DNA from: an uncultured Candidatus Pelagibacter sp.
GTDB taxonomy: Bacteria > Pseudomonadota > Alphaproteobacteria > Pelagibacterales > Pelagibacteraceae
Reading direction: 5' to 3'
Length of the DNA: 55,289 nt
Assembly: GCA_905612385.1 (NCBI GenBank)
Contig: CAJQRR010000024.1
Coordinates: forward strand, 1 to 55,289
The notes beneath the pieces are model-generated. The model was not told the origin of the DNA, ran no database searches, and worked only from the letters and a program-made list of their open reading frames with translations. Positions 18,744-27,948 of this stretch are shown here, piece after piece. The translations under genes were made by a program, and so were the position numbers. How positions within the stretch are numbered: position 1 is the stretch's first letter; each line of letters starts with the position of its first letter.

Positions 18744-19370
18744 TTATAAATTCAAAAAATTTTCTATAATTTTAAGTCCTAATTTATCACTCTTTTCAGG
18801 GTGAAATTGGGTTCCAAAGATATTTTGTTTTTCAACTGAACAAACAATATTTGATGAATAATCTGTTGTTGCAGAAATTACACTTTTATCTTCTGGAATA
18901 AATTCGTAGCTATGAACAAAGTACATGTGTGATTTATTTTCTATATCCTTAAAAATCTTGCTTTCTTTAATAATACTAATTTCGTTCCAACCAATGTGTG
19001 GAAGTTTGTATTTATTATTTTGATTATCGATCTTTGAAACTTTTCCTGAAATCCAACCAAGTCCTTTTGTTTCAGTTTCTTCATAACCAAGATCTGCAAA
19101 CATCTGTAAACCAACACAAATTCCCAGAAGAGGTTTTTTATTAGCTATTACAAACTCATTGAGTGTCTCTACTAAACCATTTATGCTATTTAATGCGTCA
19201 ATACAGCTCTTAAACGACCCCTGTCCCGGTAAAACTACCTTGTCGCTTGATTTAATCTTACTTAAATCTGAAGATACTTCGATATTAACTTTATCTTTAG
19301 CAACTTCTTTAAAGGAATTTATTACTGAGCTGATATTTCCTGAATTATAATCAACAATTGTGACATTCAT
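18744..19370 (-). CDS. hisH: imidazole glycerol phosphate synthase glutaminase subunit HisH
   Basis: Class I glutamine amidotransferase supplying ammonia to HisF. It has 208 residues: IVDYNSGNISSVINSF at the N-terminus, the oxyanion-strand region VLPGQGSFKSC, the nucleophile elbow LLGICVGLQMF with Cys (~85), and the His/Glu of the triad in GTQFHPEKSD (~185-194). The PGQGSF segment matches the family. It lies 5 bases downstream of hisB in the leftward operon. Confidence 0.97.
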   Translation of the reverse strand: MNVTIVDYNSGNISSVINSFKEVAKDKVNIEVSSDLSKIKSSDKVVLPGQGSFKSCIDALNSINGLVETLNEFVIANKKPLLGICVGLQMFADLGYEETETKGLGWISGKVSKIDNQNNKYKLPHIGWNEISIIKESKIFKDIENKSHMYFVHSYEFIPEDKSVISATTDYSSNIVCSVEKQNIFGTQFHPEKSDKLGLKIIENFLNL

Positions 19371-19375
19371 TAAAC

Positions 19376-19966
19376 TTATAATGAGCCTTTAGTTGATGGA
19401 ATGCTCTTCTTATTTCTAGGGTCTATTTCTAAAGCTGTTCTCAATGACCTTGCTAGAGCTTTAAAACAAGACTCAATTATATGATGACTATTGTCTCCAT
19501 AAATATTTTCCATATGCAGTGTTATTCCTGCTGATTGAGAAAATGCTTGAAACCATTCTTTGAAAAGCTCTGTGTCCATCTCTCCAAGTCTTTCCACTTT
19601 TAATTTTACCTTCCATATTAAATAAGGTCTATTTGAAACATCGATTGCAACCCTTGTTAATGTTTCATCCATTGGTATCATTGCGTGAGCATACCTTCTG
19701 ATTCCTACAAAATTTTTTAGGGCCTTCTTTAAGGCCTCACCAATAGCAATTCCTGTATCTTCTGTTGTGTGATGAAGATCTATATGAGTGTCACCTTTTG
19801 CTTTAACTTTTAAATCAATCAGTGAATGTTTTGATAGCTGCTCAAGCATGTGATCTAAAAAACCTATTCCAGTATCAATCTTATATTGACCTTTACCGTC
19901 AATATTAACTTCAACACTGATGCTAGTTTCTTTTGTTTTTCTAGAAACTTTTCCTATTCTGCTCAT
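19376..19966 (-). CDS. hisB: imidazoleglycerol-phosphate dehydratase
   Basis: Dehydrates imidazole glycerol phosphate to imidazole acetol phosphate. This is a monofunctional HisB (196 aa) without the N-terminal histidinol-phosphatase of E. coli. It has [16 protein letters not shown] (~33-48), the metal-binding [16 protein letters not shown] (~64-79), and the second half-repeat with [18 protein letters not shown] (~162-179). It is the first gene of the leftward his run. The ~90-base gap to divergent hslV should hold both promoters. Confidence 0.97.
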   Translation of the reverse strand: MSRIGKVSRKTKETSISVEVNIDGKGQYKIDTGIGFLDHMLEQLSKHSLIDLKVKAKGDTHIDLHHTTEDTGIAIGEALKKALKNFVGIRRYAHAMIPMDETLTRVAIDVSNRPYLIWKVKLKVERLGEMDTELFKEWFQAFSQSAGITLHMENIYGDNSHHIIESCFKALARSLRTALEIDPRNKKSIPSTKGSL

Positions 19967-20057
19967 AATATATAATATGTATATAGAGATTAATTGACTA
20001 TATCAATATTTGCAATCTGCTACTTGAAGAATAAAAATTAATATCCATTTATAACCT

Positions 20058-20573
20058 ATGACTACAATAGTGCTTATTAGAAAAAACAATGAAGTAGTAG
20101 TTGCAGGAGATGGCCAGGTTAGCATGGGCAATACTGTTATAAAAAGCACTGCTGCAAAAGTTAGAAAAATTGAAAAAAGAAATGTAATAGCTGGGTTTGC
20201 TGGATCAACTGCAGATGCATTAACTTTGTTTGAAAGACTAGAAGCAAAACTTGAAAAGCATGCTGGAAATCTTCCAAGAGCAGCTGTCGAGTTAGCAAAA
20301 GACTGGAGAACTGACAAATATTTAAGAAGACTAGAAGCTTTAATGGCTATTGGTGATAAAGAAAATAGCTTTATAATTTCTGGAACTGGTGATGTTTTAG
20401 AGCCAGAGGGTGATGCCATAGGTATAGGATCGGGTGGAAATTATGCTTTAGCTGCTGCTAAAGTTTTATTAGATACAGATTTGAGTGCTGAAGAAGTTGC
20501 AAGAAAAGCAATTCAAGTTGCATCTGAAATTTGTGTATTCACTAATAATAATATTAAAATTGAAAAAATTTAA
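20058..20573 (+). CDS. hslV: ATP-dependent protease peptidase subunit HslV (ClpQ)
   Basis: Proteasome-like threonine peptidase that works with HslU in stress-related proteolysis. After Met removal the N-terminal nucleophile is Thr ([21 protein letters not shown]), with the family blocks [26 protein letters not shown] and [20 protein letters not shown]. At 171 residues it has family length. Its stop shares a base with hslU. It is divergent from hisB. Confidence 0.97.
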   Translation: MTTIVLIRKNNEVVVAGDGQVSMGNTVIKSTAAKVRKIEKRNVIAGFAGSTADALTLFERLEAKLEKHAGNLPRAAVELAKDWRTDKYLRRLEALMAIGDKENSFIISGTGDVLEPEGDAIGIGSGGNYALAAAKVLLDTDLSAEEVARKAIQVASEICVFTNNNIKIEKI

Positions 20574-21940
20574 TGAAAGATACAAACGTTACACCTTTTC
20601 CAAAAGAAAAAACTGAAAAAAAAGATAACTCTTTAGTCAGCTCTTTATCTCCTAGAGAAATAGTTTCCGAATTAGATAGATACGTTGTTGGACAAAATAA
20701 AGCTAAAAAAGCAGTTGCCATTGCTTTAAGAAATAGATGGAGAAGACAAGCTTTAAAAGGTGAAATGAAGGATGAAGTTTTACCTAAAAATATTTTAATG
20801 ATTGGGCCAACTGGAGTTGGTAAAACAGAAATTTCTAGAAGATTATCTAAATTGGCTGAGGCTCCTTTTGTGAAGGTAGAGGCTACAAGATTTACTGAGG
20901 TTGGATATGTTGGTAGAGATGTTGAACAAATTATAAGAGATCTACTTGAAATTGCAATTGCAATGGAAAAAGTAAAAAAAAGAAAAGAGGTCCATGCTAA
21001 GGCTCAAAAATTAGCAGAGGAAAAAGTTTTAGATGCTCTAGTTGGAAATAAAGCAAGTCTTGCTACAAGAGAAAGCTTTAGAAAAAGATTAAGAGATGGT
21101 GATTTAGATGATAATGAAATTGAAATCGCAGTAAATGATAGTGGCTCTCAGGCTGCTTTTGAAATTCCTGGAATGCCTGGGGCAAACATTGGAATGATAA
21201 ATATTGGAGAGATGATTGGAAAATCTATTGGTAATAAACAGAAAAAGAAGAAAATGACTGTCAAAGAATCTCATGATATTTTAATTAATGATGAAGCTGA
21301 CAAGTTAATAGAAGAAGATAAAATTATAAAATCAGCAAAAGACTCAACAGAGAATAATGGAATAGTTTTTTTAGATGAAATAGATAAAATTTCAGGAAGA
21401 ACAGATAGATCTGGTGGAGATGTTTCTAGAGAAGGAGTGCAAAGAGACCTGCTTCCACTAATTGAAGGAACAACAGTTAGCACAAAGTACGGTACAATTA
21501 AAACTGATCATATTTTATTTATTGCATCAGGAGCCTTCCAACTGGCCAAACCTTCAGACCTGCTTCCAGAATTACAAGGTAGACTACCAATAAGAGTTGA
21601 ACTTGAAGCTTTAACTAGTGATGACTTTAAAAGAATTCTTAAAGAACCAGATTATAGTTTGATAAAACAATATGTTGCTCTTTTAAAAACAGAAAACGTT
21701 GAACTAGAATTTTCTGATGATGGTATTGATGCAATTGCTAATATGGCATCAGAAGTTAATAATACTGTAGAAAATATTGGTGCAAGAAGACTACACACTA
21801 TTATTGAAAGAATTTTAGACGATATTAGCTTTACTGCAACAGATAGAGCTGGTGAAAAAATTATAATAGATTCTAAATATGTAAAACAAAATCTAGATGA
21901 ACTTGTTAAAGATACAGATTTATCTAAATTTATTCTTTAA
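20573..21940 (+). CDS. hslU: HslU (ClpY) AAA+ unfoldase
   Basis: ATPase subunit of the HslUV protease; it unfolds substrates and feeds them into HslV. Of its 455 residues, [24 protein letters not shown] is near the N-terminus (in parts), Walker A GPTGVGKT at ~78-85, the pore motif GYVG near 107, Walker [11 protein letters not shown] (~264-273), and sensor 2 [13 protein letters not shown] (~403-415). The C-terminus ends DLSKFIL, the tail that inserts into HslV. The insertion domain (~110-245) is intact. It is followed at once by a converging gene. Confidence 0.97.
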   Translation: MKDTNVTPFPKEKTEKKDNSLVSSLSPREIVSELDRYVVGQNKAKKAVAIALRNRWRRQALKGEMKDEVLPKNILMIGPTGVGKTEISRRLSKLAEAPFVKVEATRFTEVGYVGRDVEQIIRDLLEIAIAMEKVKKRKEVHAKAQKLAEEKVLDALVGNKASLATRESFRKRLRDGDLDDNEIEIAVNDSGSQAAFEIPGMPGANIGMINIGEMIGKSIGNKQKKKKMTVKESHDILINDEADKLIEEDKIIKSAKDSTENNGIVFLDEIDKISGRTDRSGGDVSREGVQRDLLPLIEGTTVSTKYGTIKTDHILFIASGAFQLAKPSDLLPELQGRLPIRVELEALTSDDFKRILKEPDYSLIKQYVALLKTENVELEFSDDGIDAIANMASEVNNTVENIGARRLHTIIERILDDISFTATDRAGEKIIIDSKYVKQNLDELVKDTDLSKFIL

Positions 21941-21943
21941 AAT

Positions 21944-22483
21944 TTAAATTTTATATTCAAAGTTTTGTGTTTCTTCATTAACTTGAAGTTCTATAGCTCC
22001 ATTATTTAAATGAAAATTACGTGCCATTTCTGTAAGTGGTGAAAGAGTAACAAGTCTGTTTAAATGATTTGATTTTTTAATCATCTTAAAAACTTCTTTT
22101 ACAATTAATTTTCCACCGCCTTTTTTTTTTGACCAAATGGTATAAGCAATAGCTATTTGTCCAATATTTTGATCCCTTCGCACGCTTCTTAAATGCGCAT
22201 CTCTTGTCATTAAATCTAACTCTTTAACTGTGCTTGGAACTTCGTCGGTAAAACCAAAGCACATGATTGCACTTATTTCTTTTTTATACCTTACACCAAA
22301 AATTTTTCTTCCATAGCTCGTTCTAAATATTACATCAAGTTCTGGGCGAACTGGGTCCTCTGTTATATTGCATGATTTAAGTTCAACTAATTCAGCACCT
22401 TTTATCCAGCTAAAAAAATTGTCTATTTTTTTATCAATTTTTCTTTTTTTTAAAATATTTAATTTTCGCTTAATTGTATTCAT
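21944..22483 (-). CDS. GNAT-like hypothetical protein (179 aa)
   Basis: No firm family. The C-terminal part reads VTLSPLTEMARNFHLNNGA, which resembles the end of the acetyl-CoA fold of GNAT enzymes, and the middle (FGVRYKKEISAIMCFGFT, then IAIAYTIWSKKKGGGKLIVKEVF in parts) fits a GNAT core of strand-strand-helix. The first ~25 residues are strongly basic. It begins 11 bases downstream of the Smr gene's stop, so it is probably the last gene of the Tim44-Smr leftward unit. The substrate is unknown. Confidence 0.65.
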   Translation of the reverse strand: MNTIKRKLNILKKRKIDKKIDNFFSWIKGAELVELKSCNITEDPVRPELDVIFRTSYGRKIFGVRYKKEISAIMCFGFTDEVPSTVKELDLMTRDAHLRSVRRDQNIGQIAIAYTIWSKKKGGGKLIVKEVFKMIKKSNHLNRLVTLSPLTEMARNFHLNNGAIELQVNEETQNFEYKI

Positions 22484-22494
22484 TTCTTAAATGG

Positions 22495-23031
22495 TTACTT
22501 AAATTTATTTTTATTTTTAAGATAAATATAAAAAGCTCCACTACCGCCATCTTCAATCTTAGCGTCTGTGGTTTCAATAATAAATTGTGTTAAACTTTTA
22601 TTGTTTTCAATAAATTCTGGAACTGAATATTTTAGTATACTCAAATCCTTTGAAAGGTAAGGGTTTTCGACATTTTTAGATCTAAGGCCCTTCCCTGTAA
22701 TCACTATTATTTTAGTAACATTTTCATCAAAACATTTTTGAATAAGTTGCTCTACTGTTTTGTTTGCTTCTTCAATTGTATAGCCATGAAGATCTATTTT
22801 TTTTACTTTTTCGTATCTTATATCTTTTTTATTAACAAAATCTTTGTTTAGAATTTTATCTTTATTTTTTATAAAATTTTCCCAATCTTGCTTGTCTTTA
22901 TCTAAAATTTCTATAATTTTTTCACCTTCTGTTTCTTTTTTTTGTAAAAATTTTTTATTGGTAATTTTTTTTTTATCTTTTAGAAAATTTTCCCAATCTT
23001 GCTTGTCTTTGTCTGAAATTTTCTTAATCAA
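22495..23031 (-). CDS. Smr/MutS2-domain protein with N-terminal tandem repeat
   Basis: A 178-residue protein with a C-terminal Smr domain: KIDLHGYTIEEANKTVEQLI (~78-97, with the LHG motif), IIVITGKGLRS (~107-117; TGKG motif) and EDGGSGAFYIYLK at the end. Smr domains are nucleases or RNA/DNA-binding modules. The N-terminal ~75 residues are two 37-residue repeats, each starting with DKDKQDWENF. The DNA of the repeat is nearly identical over 38 bases, so this is a recent internal duplication. It directly follows the Tim44 gene (no gap), a common alphaproteobacterial pair. Confidence 0.9.
   Translation of the reverse strand: MIKKISDKDKQDWENFLKDKKKITNKKFLQKKETEGEKIIEILDKDKQDWENFIKNKDKILNKDFVNKKDIRYEKVKKIDLHGYTIEEANKTVEQLIQKCFDENVTKIIVITGKGLRSKNVENPYLSKDLSILKYSVPEFIENNKSLTQFIIETTDAKIEDGGSGAFYIYLKNKNKFK
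22873..23021. repeat. 111-bp-spaced internal tandem repeat in the Smr gene
   Basis: Bases 22873-22910 and 22984-23021 agree at 36 of 38 positions and lie exactly 111 bases (37 codons) apart, in frame. The encoded decapeptide DKDKQDWENF is identical in both copies, while the rest of each 37-residue unit has diverged. Confidence 0.9.
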
Positions 23032-23631
23032 TTATGTAATAGTGTCAATTAATAACCAATTGGGATTGGCAGATTTTATATCTTTTGAAAAAACCCATGT
23101 ATCATAAACCATCTTAATTTTTTCACTATCTCCTGATATTATTTTTTTATCTTTATCTTTGATACAAGTTATAATTTCACTAACAAAATCTACTGTGACT
23201 TCTAAGCTTTCTTCTATTTTTTTATGGTTTTTAACCATAGCTGATTTGATCCCTATAAAGGTTATCTCAGCAAAATAGCCTTTGTTTTCTCTATCTATTA
23301 AAGCTTCTTTAAACTGATCATGAATTTTTTTACTCAAAAGAGGTTTGCTAGCTATGAGCCTGTTATCACTATCACTAAAATCAGTAATAATCGTCTCATA
23401 TGCAATTCTTGCACCTTTTAAAAAATATTTCTTTGCTTCTTCATCAAAATTTTCATTGATTGGTTTTGAATTTAGATTTGGTTTAATTTTTTGAAGTTCT
23501 TTCTCAAATTGCGTTGATATTTTACCCTCAAAACCTGTTTTTTTACCAAGTATTCCTCGTAGACGAAGAAAAATAAAACCAGCGATCATGGCCAAAAGAA
23601 TGATATCGATGTATTCAAAACTATAACTCAT
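23032..23631 (-). CDS. Tim44-like domain protein
   Basis: A 199-residue protein of the Tim44/TimA type found in Alphaproteobacteria. An N-terminal membrane anchor (~residues 7-25, IILLAMIAGFIFLRLRGILG in part) is followed by a short charged linker with KTGFEGK, then the Tim44-like alpha/beta domain. This begins near EEAKKYFLKGARIAYETIITDF and ends VYDTWVFSKDIKSANPNWLL, a typical C-terminal signature. The mitochondrial relative tethers the import motor; the bacterial role is not well defined. It is divergent from fxsA, and the pair fxsA-secB on one side with Tim44-Smr on the other is classic alphaproteobacterial order. Confidence 0.93.
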   Translation of the reverse strand: MSYSFEYIDIILLAMIAGFIFLRLRGILGKKTGFEGKISTQFEKELQKIKPNLNSKPINENFDEEAKKYFLKGARIAYETIITDFSDSDNRLIASKPLLSKKIHDQFKEALIDRENKGYFAEITFIGIKSAMVKNHKKIEESLEVTVDFVSEIITCIKDKDKKIISGDSEKIKMVYDTWVFSKDIKSANPNWLLIDTIT

Positions 23632-23689
23632 TAGTTAACAATATTTACTATGTTGATTAATTACAACTAGCAATTTAGAATAAAGACAA

Positions 23690-24112
23690 ATGAACACATT
23701 TTTATTATTATTAATTAGTATTCCGGTTATTGAAATCTATTTATTTATCAAAATAGGCTCTCAAATTGGTGCTTTTAACACTATCCTGCTTATTTTTATT
23801 ACTGCTTTTTTTGGTGTTATTTATGCACGATATGAAGGCTTTAATACTTTAAAAGCTGGCATGTCTCAAATGGTAAAAAAAGAACTTCCAGTGTATGAAA
23901 TTATTTCTGGCGCCGCTTTGGCTTTTGCTGCCTTGCTTTTAATTTTACCAGGGTTCGCAACTGATTTTTTAGGTTTACTAATTATTTTTCCACCAACAAG
24001 AAAATTGATTTTTAAAAGAGTATCAACTAAACAAAGGACAAATAACAAAAAACAAGATTTTATTAACGGTGAGTTTGAAGACATAGAGGACGAAAATGAC
24101 AGAAAACTTTAA
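23690..24112 (+). CDS. fxsA: FxsA family membrane protein
   Basis: A 140-residue inner-membrane protein of the FxsA family, named after suppression of F exclusion of phage T7. Hydrophobic segments lie at ~2-18, ~26-45 and ~73-95. The family patterns are LLISIPVIEIYLFIKIGSQIG at the N-terminus (in parts), ARYEGFNTL and LLILPGFATDFLGLLI-PPTR. The tail is basic then acidic. Its 3' end overlaps secB by 17 bases. Confidence 0.93.
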   Translation: MNTFLLLLISIPVIEIYLFIKIGSQIGAFNTILLIFITAFFGVIYARYEGFNTLKAGMSQMVKKELPVYEIISGAALAFAALLLILPGFATDFLGLLIIFPPTRKLIFKRVSTKQRTNNKKQDFINGEFEDIEDENDRKL

Positions 24113-24518
24113 AATAATTGGTGCTTTTATAAAAGATATGTCTTGTGAGACACCTGACGTCCCAACCTATATAGCTGTAAGAGAAAAAATTTCTAAATAT
24201 CAATTGAATATTGATATTAATTCTAAAGCTGTGAAAGATGAAATCATAGAGATTAATATAATCATTAAATTTACAGATAAAGAGGAGGTTAAAAAAAAAT
24301 CTCATTTTGAAATAATTTATACGGCTATTGTTAAAATAAATGAAAAAATTTCTGATAAAAAAGAGATGGAGAAAATTATTTTGTGTGAAGTTCCTAACAA
24401 AATTTATCCAGACTTAGAAAAAATATTTTTGAATTTATTAACTGACTCTGGTTACCCTGGAATAAAATTTGAAAAAAAAGTTGATTTTACTGAACTATAT
24501 AAACGAAGAGCTAATTAA
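24096..24518 (+). CDS. secB: protein-export chaperone SecB
   Basis: Tetrameric cytosolic chaperone that keeps preproteins unfolded for SecA. It has 140 residues: the strand IIGAFIKDMSCETPD (~6-20) matches the SecB core (Y-KD-S-E-P), then HFEIIYTAIVKI and the C-terminal RE-I--L---GYP-hp pattern, here LNLLTDSGYPGIKFEKKVDFTELY. It is more divergent than usual but in its normal alphaproteobacterial place between fxsA and dnaQ. It overlaps fxsA by 17 bases and dnaQ by 8 bases tail-to-tail. Confidence 0.9.
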   Translation: MTENFKIIGAFIKDMSCETPDVPTYIAVREKISKYQLNIDINSKAVKDEIIEINIIIKFTDKEEVKKKSHFEIIYTAIVKINEKISDKKEMEKIILCEVPNKIYPDLEKIFLNLLTDSGYPGIKFEKKVDFTELYKRRAN

Positions 24519-25182
24519 AAAAATTTTTCTTTAAATTATTTTTTAAATATTCCTTATGAAGCTTAAGTTCTGCCTCTGATGGCTTAACTACTTTTTTGTA
24601 ATACTGGTTTGTGTCATTGGAATTTATTATTATTTTTTCATTATCTTCATTTTTAAAATTTAAAGTTGGTTCTTTTTGATCAAGAAGGTTAATATAAACT
24701 TTAGCTAACAGATCACAGTCAATAAGAGCTGTGTGTTGTGTTCTTTTTGAATTATCTACTCTGTATCTTTTACACAATGCATCAAGACTTATTGGAGAGC
24801 CTGGGAATTTATCCCTGGCTAAACCAAGTGTGTCTACAACATTTTCATTGTTTAATTTTTTCTTACCTAGCAATGCTAATTCATTGTTTAAGTGGGATAA
24901 GTCAAATTCAGCATTGTGTATTACAAGTCTTTTATTTTCTATAAAGTTCAAAAACTGATCAGCTATTTCTGCAAACTTTTTTTGGGTAGATAAAAATTCA
25001 TCTGTATAACCATGCACTTCTAGAGCTTTTTCAGAAACTTTTTTTTCAGGGTTAAGATAACAGTGAAATCTATTATTAGTTGGTATCAAATTTTCTAACT
25101 CAATACACCCAATTTCTACAATTCTATGTCCATCTCTAACAGATAGTCCTGTTGTTTCTGTATCTAGTATTACTTCTTTCAT
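24511..25182 (-). CDS. dnaQ: DNA polymerase III epsilon subunit (3'-5' proofreading exonuclease)
   Basis: DEDDh-family exonuclease. Exo I is ILDTETTGLSVRDGHRIVEIG (in parts, ~6-26), exo II VIHNAEFDLSHLNNEL (~91-106), and exo III HTALIDCDLLAKVYINLL (~155-172), with the general-base His. At 223 residues it is near family length. The C-terminal ~50 residues would bind the polymerase alpha subunit. It is the last gene of a leftward operon ppsR-maf-aroE-coaE-dnaQ starting at the putative origin. Confidence 0.96.
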   Translation of the reverse strand: MKEVILDTETTGLSVRDGHRIVEIGCIELENLIPTNNRFHCYLNPEKKVSEKALEVHGYTDEFLSTQKKFAEIADQFLNFIENKRLVIHNAEFDLSHLNNELALLGKKKLNNENVVDTLGLARDKFPGSPISLDALCKRYRVDNSKRTQHTALIDCDLLAKVYINLLDQKEPTLNFKNEDNEKIIINSNDTNQYYKKVVKPSEAELKLHKEYLKNNLKKNFFN

Positions 25183-25183
25183 T

Positions 25184-25753
25184 TTATATAATTTCTTCTA
25201 GTATTTTTTTTACACTCTTCCTAGCAAGCTTGTTGGTAAAATTATTTTTAATAATATAGTTGGATTTTTTCTTTTTATAACTAAGTGGTAACTGTATTTT
25301 TTTAAATTGATTATATAAATTAAAATTAAAATTAATTCTCTTTTTTAGTTTTTTTATAATATCACCTTTTTTTGATTGAATAAAAACTATGGTATCATTC
25401 TTATGATTTAATTTATTTTCTAATAAAAGTGGGATATCTAAAACTACAGCTTTTCTTTTTTTATTTTTTTTTAGAAAAATAGATAATCTTTTTCTAATTT
25501 CAGGGTGAATAATTTTTGTAATTTTTTTTAAATTCTTTTCACTATTCTCTATTGCATTTATAATTTGTATTTTATTTGCTGGAAATACTGAAAAATATTT
25601 AGGTAAATCTTTTTTTAATCTTTTAAAACAATTTTTGTTTGTTTTGTATACTTCTGCAACCTCTAAATCAGCATTAAAAACTGGATAGCTAAAAAGGTTA
25701 GCTATATAACTTTTACCAGAACCTATGTCGCCCACTATTGCAATTCTAATCAT
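25184..25753 (-). CDS. coaE: dephospho-CoA kinase
   Basis: Last step of coenzyme A synthesis, phosphorylating the 3'-OH of dephospho-CoA. It has 189 residues: P-loop GDIGSGKS (8-15), FNADLEVAEVY for the substrate region (the usual DAD appears as NAD), and VLDIPLLLENKL (~105-116) matching the family D-PLL-E motif. The protein is highly lysine-rich. It overlaps aroE by 4 bases and sits in the conserved aroE-coaE-dnaQ order. Confidence 0.93.
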   Translation of the reverse strand: MIRIAIVGDIGSGKSYIANLFSYPVFNADLEVAEVYKTNKNCFKRLKKDLPKYFSVFPANKIQIINAIENSEKNLKKITKIIHPEIRKRLSIFLKKNKKRKAVVLDIPLLLENKLNHKNDTIVFIQSKKGDIIKKLKKRINFNFNLYNQFKKIQLPLSYKKKKSNYIIKNNFTNKLARKSVKKILEEII

Positions 25754-26547
25754 ACATCTAAAAGGTTAATTGTTTCGCTGTCTATTTCTGGAATAACCTT
25801 ATGCCAGATAAAAAAAGCTTTTTGAGCCTGAAAAATAAACATCATTTTACCATTTCTTGTTGTTCCACCGTACTTTTTTGCATTTTTTAAAAAATTTGTT
25901 TCTGGTGGATTATAAACTACATCATAAAAAAATTTGTCTTTGCTAATTTTTTGATAATTAATATTAATTTCATCTTCCTCTTTTAATCCAATGCTTGTTG
26001 CATTTATTATTATATCAAAATCTAAAGTATCTCCCCATTTAATTATTTCAATTTCTGGAAAATTTTTCTTTAGCTCTATTGCTTTTAATTCTGTTCGGTT
26101 GCTTAAATAAATTTTTTCAATTTGCATTTTTTTAAGGGCAATAATAATTGAAGGAACAACCCCACCTGCCCCAAGTATTAGAGCCTTTTTATTTTTAATT
26201 TCTTGTTCTGTTTTTTCTAAACTAAGTTTAAAACCCTCAATATCAGTATTGTCACCTATAATTTTATTATTTTTTTTATAGATTGTGTTTACTGATTGAG
26301 AGATTTTTGCTTCTTCACTTAGCTCATCTAAAAAGGGTATGACCATTTTTTTAAATGGTACCGTTACATTTAACCCATGAATTTTTTCTTCTCTAATATT
26401 AACAATTAAATCTTTTATCTCATTATTGTTTAAAAGCTTCTTTCCATAAACTGCATCAATTTTATATTTTTCTATCCAATAATTATGTAGTTTTGGTGAC
26501 AAGCTATGATCAATTGGATTTCCTATAACTAAAAAATTTTTTTTCAT
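25750..26547 (-). CDS. aroE: shikimate dehydrogenase
   Basis: NADPH-dependent reduction of 3-dehydroshikimate in aromatic amino acid synthesis. The protein has 265 residues. GNPIDHSLSPKLHNYWIEK (9-27) binds shikimate (S-SP-HN). GLNVTVPFKKMV holds the catalytic lysine (~66), NTDIEGF the catalytic aspartate region, and LGAGGVVPSII the nucleotide-binding loop. NATSIGL and the C-terminal QA--aF--W are present. It overlaps maf by 4 bases. Confidence 0.96.
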   Translation of the reverse strand: MKKNFLVIGNPIDHSLSPKLHNYWIEKYKIDAVYGKKLLNNNEIKDLIVNIREEKIHGLNVTVPFKKMVIPFLDELSEEAKISQSVNTIYKKNNKIIGDNTDIEGFKLSLEKTEQEIKNKKALILGAGGVVPSIIIALKKMQIEKIYLSNRTELKAIELKKNFPEIEIIKWGDTLDFDIIINATSIGLKEEDEININYQKISKDKFFYDVVYNPPETNFLKNAKKYGGTTRNGKMMFIFQAQKAFFIWHKVIPEIDSETINLLDV

Positions 26548-27131
26548 TCTGTAATATTAAGATATTCTTTAATTTTTTTAACTGGAAGGCCCATGATCGT
26601 ATCTTCATCGCCTTCTATTTTTGAAAATAAGTTTCTTCCCTCTCCTTCAATTTGATAAACATTATAAGCATAAAGATCCTTATCAGAAATTTTTTTCAAG
26701 TAATTCTCTAGTTCTAGAAAAGTCATATTTTTCATGGTTAATGAGGCTTTATCCGAGTAATTCCATATCATCGATCCACCTCTTGAAATACAAACAGAGC
26801 TTATCAGTTGATGAGTTTTTCCATTCATCTTTTTTAATATTTCTAGTGCCTCAGCTCTATCGTTTGGTTTTGATATTATTTCACCTTCTAAATCTATTAC
26901 ACTATCTGCTCCAAGCACCATTTCCTCTATAAATTTTTGGCTGATCTTATTTGCTTTTAATTCTGCCAAATTTTTTGAAATAATTGTTGGAGATGCTCTT
27001 TCTTTTAGCAAGCTTTCTTTAACACTATCCTCATCCACATTAGATGGCTCTATTTTACACTGGATATTGTTTTCCTCTAAAATTTTTTTTCTCACACCAC
27101 TTTTTGATGCAAGTATAATTTCTTTAACCAT
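26544..27131 (-). CDS. maf: Maf family nucleotide pyrophosphatase
   Basis: House-cleaning NTP pyrophosphatase of the Maf family (dTTP/UTP or similar). It has 195 residues: LASKSGVRKKILEENNI (~7-23; S-S-RR-LL pattern), then LGADSVIDLEGEIISKP (~68-84, catalytic Asp), KMNGKTHQLIS, and EGEGRNLFSKIEGD-DTIMGLP (~161-181). It is in the usual alphaproteobacterial place between aroE and the PPSR gene (8-base overlap). Exact substrate preference cannot be read from sequence. Confidence 0.94.
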   Translation of the reverse strand: MVKEIILASKSGVRKKILEENNIQCKIEPSNVDEDSVKESLLKERASPTIISKNLAELKANKISQKFIEEMVLGADSVIDLEGEIISKPNDRAEALEILKKMNGKTHQLISSVCISRGGSMIWNYSDKASLTMKNMTFLELENYLKKISDKDLYAYNVYQIEGEGRNLFSKIEGDEDTIMGLPVKKIKEYLNITE

Positions 27132-27948
27132 TATTTTTGTTTATTTCATATATCTTAATTATTGATGCTGCAGTTTCTTCTACTGATTTTCTAGTAACAT
27201 CAATTGTTGGCCATTTGTATTTAATAAATGTTTTTCTGGCATCACTAATTTCTTTTTCTATTTTTGTAATATTTGTATAATTGGTATTTTCTTTTTCTTT
27301 AAGAGCATTCATTCTATTTTTTCTAATGTCGACCAACCGCTGAGGTTCAGTTGTTAAACCAACTACACAAGAAAGTTTTGGATTCTTTTTTAAGCTTTCT
27401 GGTATTGATTGTTCGTTTACTAAAGGAATATTTAAAGTTTTATAGCCTTTATTGGCAAGATAAATTGATGTTGGTGTTTTGCTTGTTCTACTTACACCTA
27501 ATAATATCAAGTCTGCTTTGCCTATATCTTCAACAAGATTTCCATCATCATGAGCCATGGTAAATTGAATGGCTTCAATTCTTTCATAATACTCTTCGTT
27601 CAAAGCATGTTGTCCACTTGGAACGTGAGATGCCTTTTGATTTAATAATTTAGAAAAATTCATTATTAAGTTTCCTAAAACGCTGAAGCATGGAATTTTT
27701 TTTTCACCTCCTTTGTTTGCTAAAAACTTTGCAAGAGAAGTGTCAACAATTGTATATAAAATTATTGCATTATCATTCTTTTTTGCTTCTTCCATTATTT
27801 TAGAAACTTGATTTTCTGTTCTGGTAAAAAAGTAAGACTTAACATCATACTCTATGTTTTTAAATTGAGCTTTAATTGCTAAAAACACTCTATCCAGAGT
27901 CTCTCCAGTGGAGTCAGAAATAAGGTATATTTGATATGTATTACTCAT
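27124..27948 (-). CDS. ppsR: PEP synthetase/PPDK regulatory protein (PPSR, DUF299; RP001 family)
   Basis: Bifunctional serine/threonine kinase and pyrophosphorylase that switches pyruvate phosphate dikinase or PEP synthetase off and on. It has 274 residues: LISDSTGETLDRV at the N-terminus, the P-loop-like LLGVSRTSKTPTSIYLANKG (~148-167, GxxRxxKTP) and the C-terminal WPTIDVTRKSVEETAA-I. This is the family of Rickettsia RP001, the gene that borders the replication origin together with hemE in Caulobacter and Rickettsia. It reads leftward, away from the putative origin gap. Confidence 0.95.
   Translation of the reverse strand: MSNTYQIYLISDSTGETLDRVFLAIKAQFKNIEYDVKSYFFTRTENQVSKIMEEAKKNDNAIILYTIVDTSLAKFLANKGGEKKIPCFSVLGNLIMNFSKLLNQKASHVPSGQHALNEEYYERIEAIQFTMAHDDGNLVEDIGKADLILLGVSRTSKTPTSIYLANKGYKTLNIPLVNEQSIPESLKKNPKLSCVVGLTTEPQRLVDIRKNRMNALKEKENTNYTNITKIEKEISDARKTFIKYKWPTIDVTRKSVEETAASIIKIYEINKNNG

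Noticed and set aside
22873..23021. CRISPR-like repeat
   Set aside because: Only two units, in frame within a protein gene, with no spacer array or cas genes.
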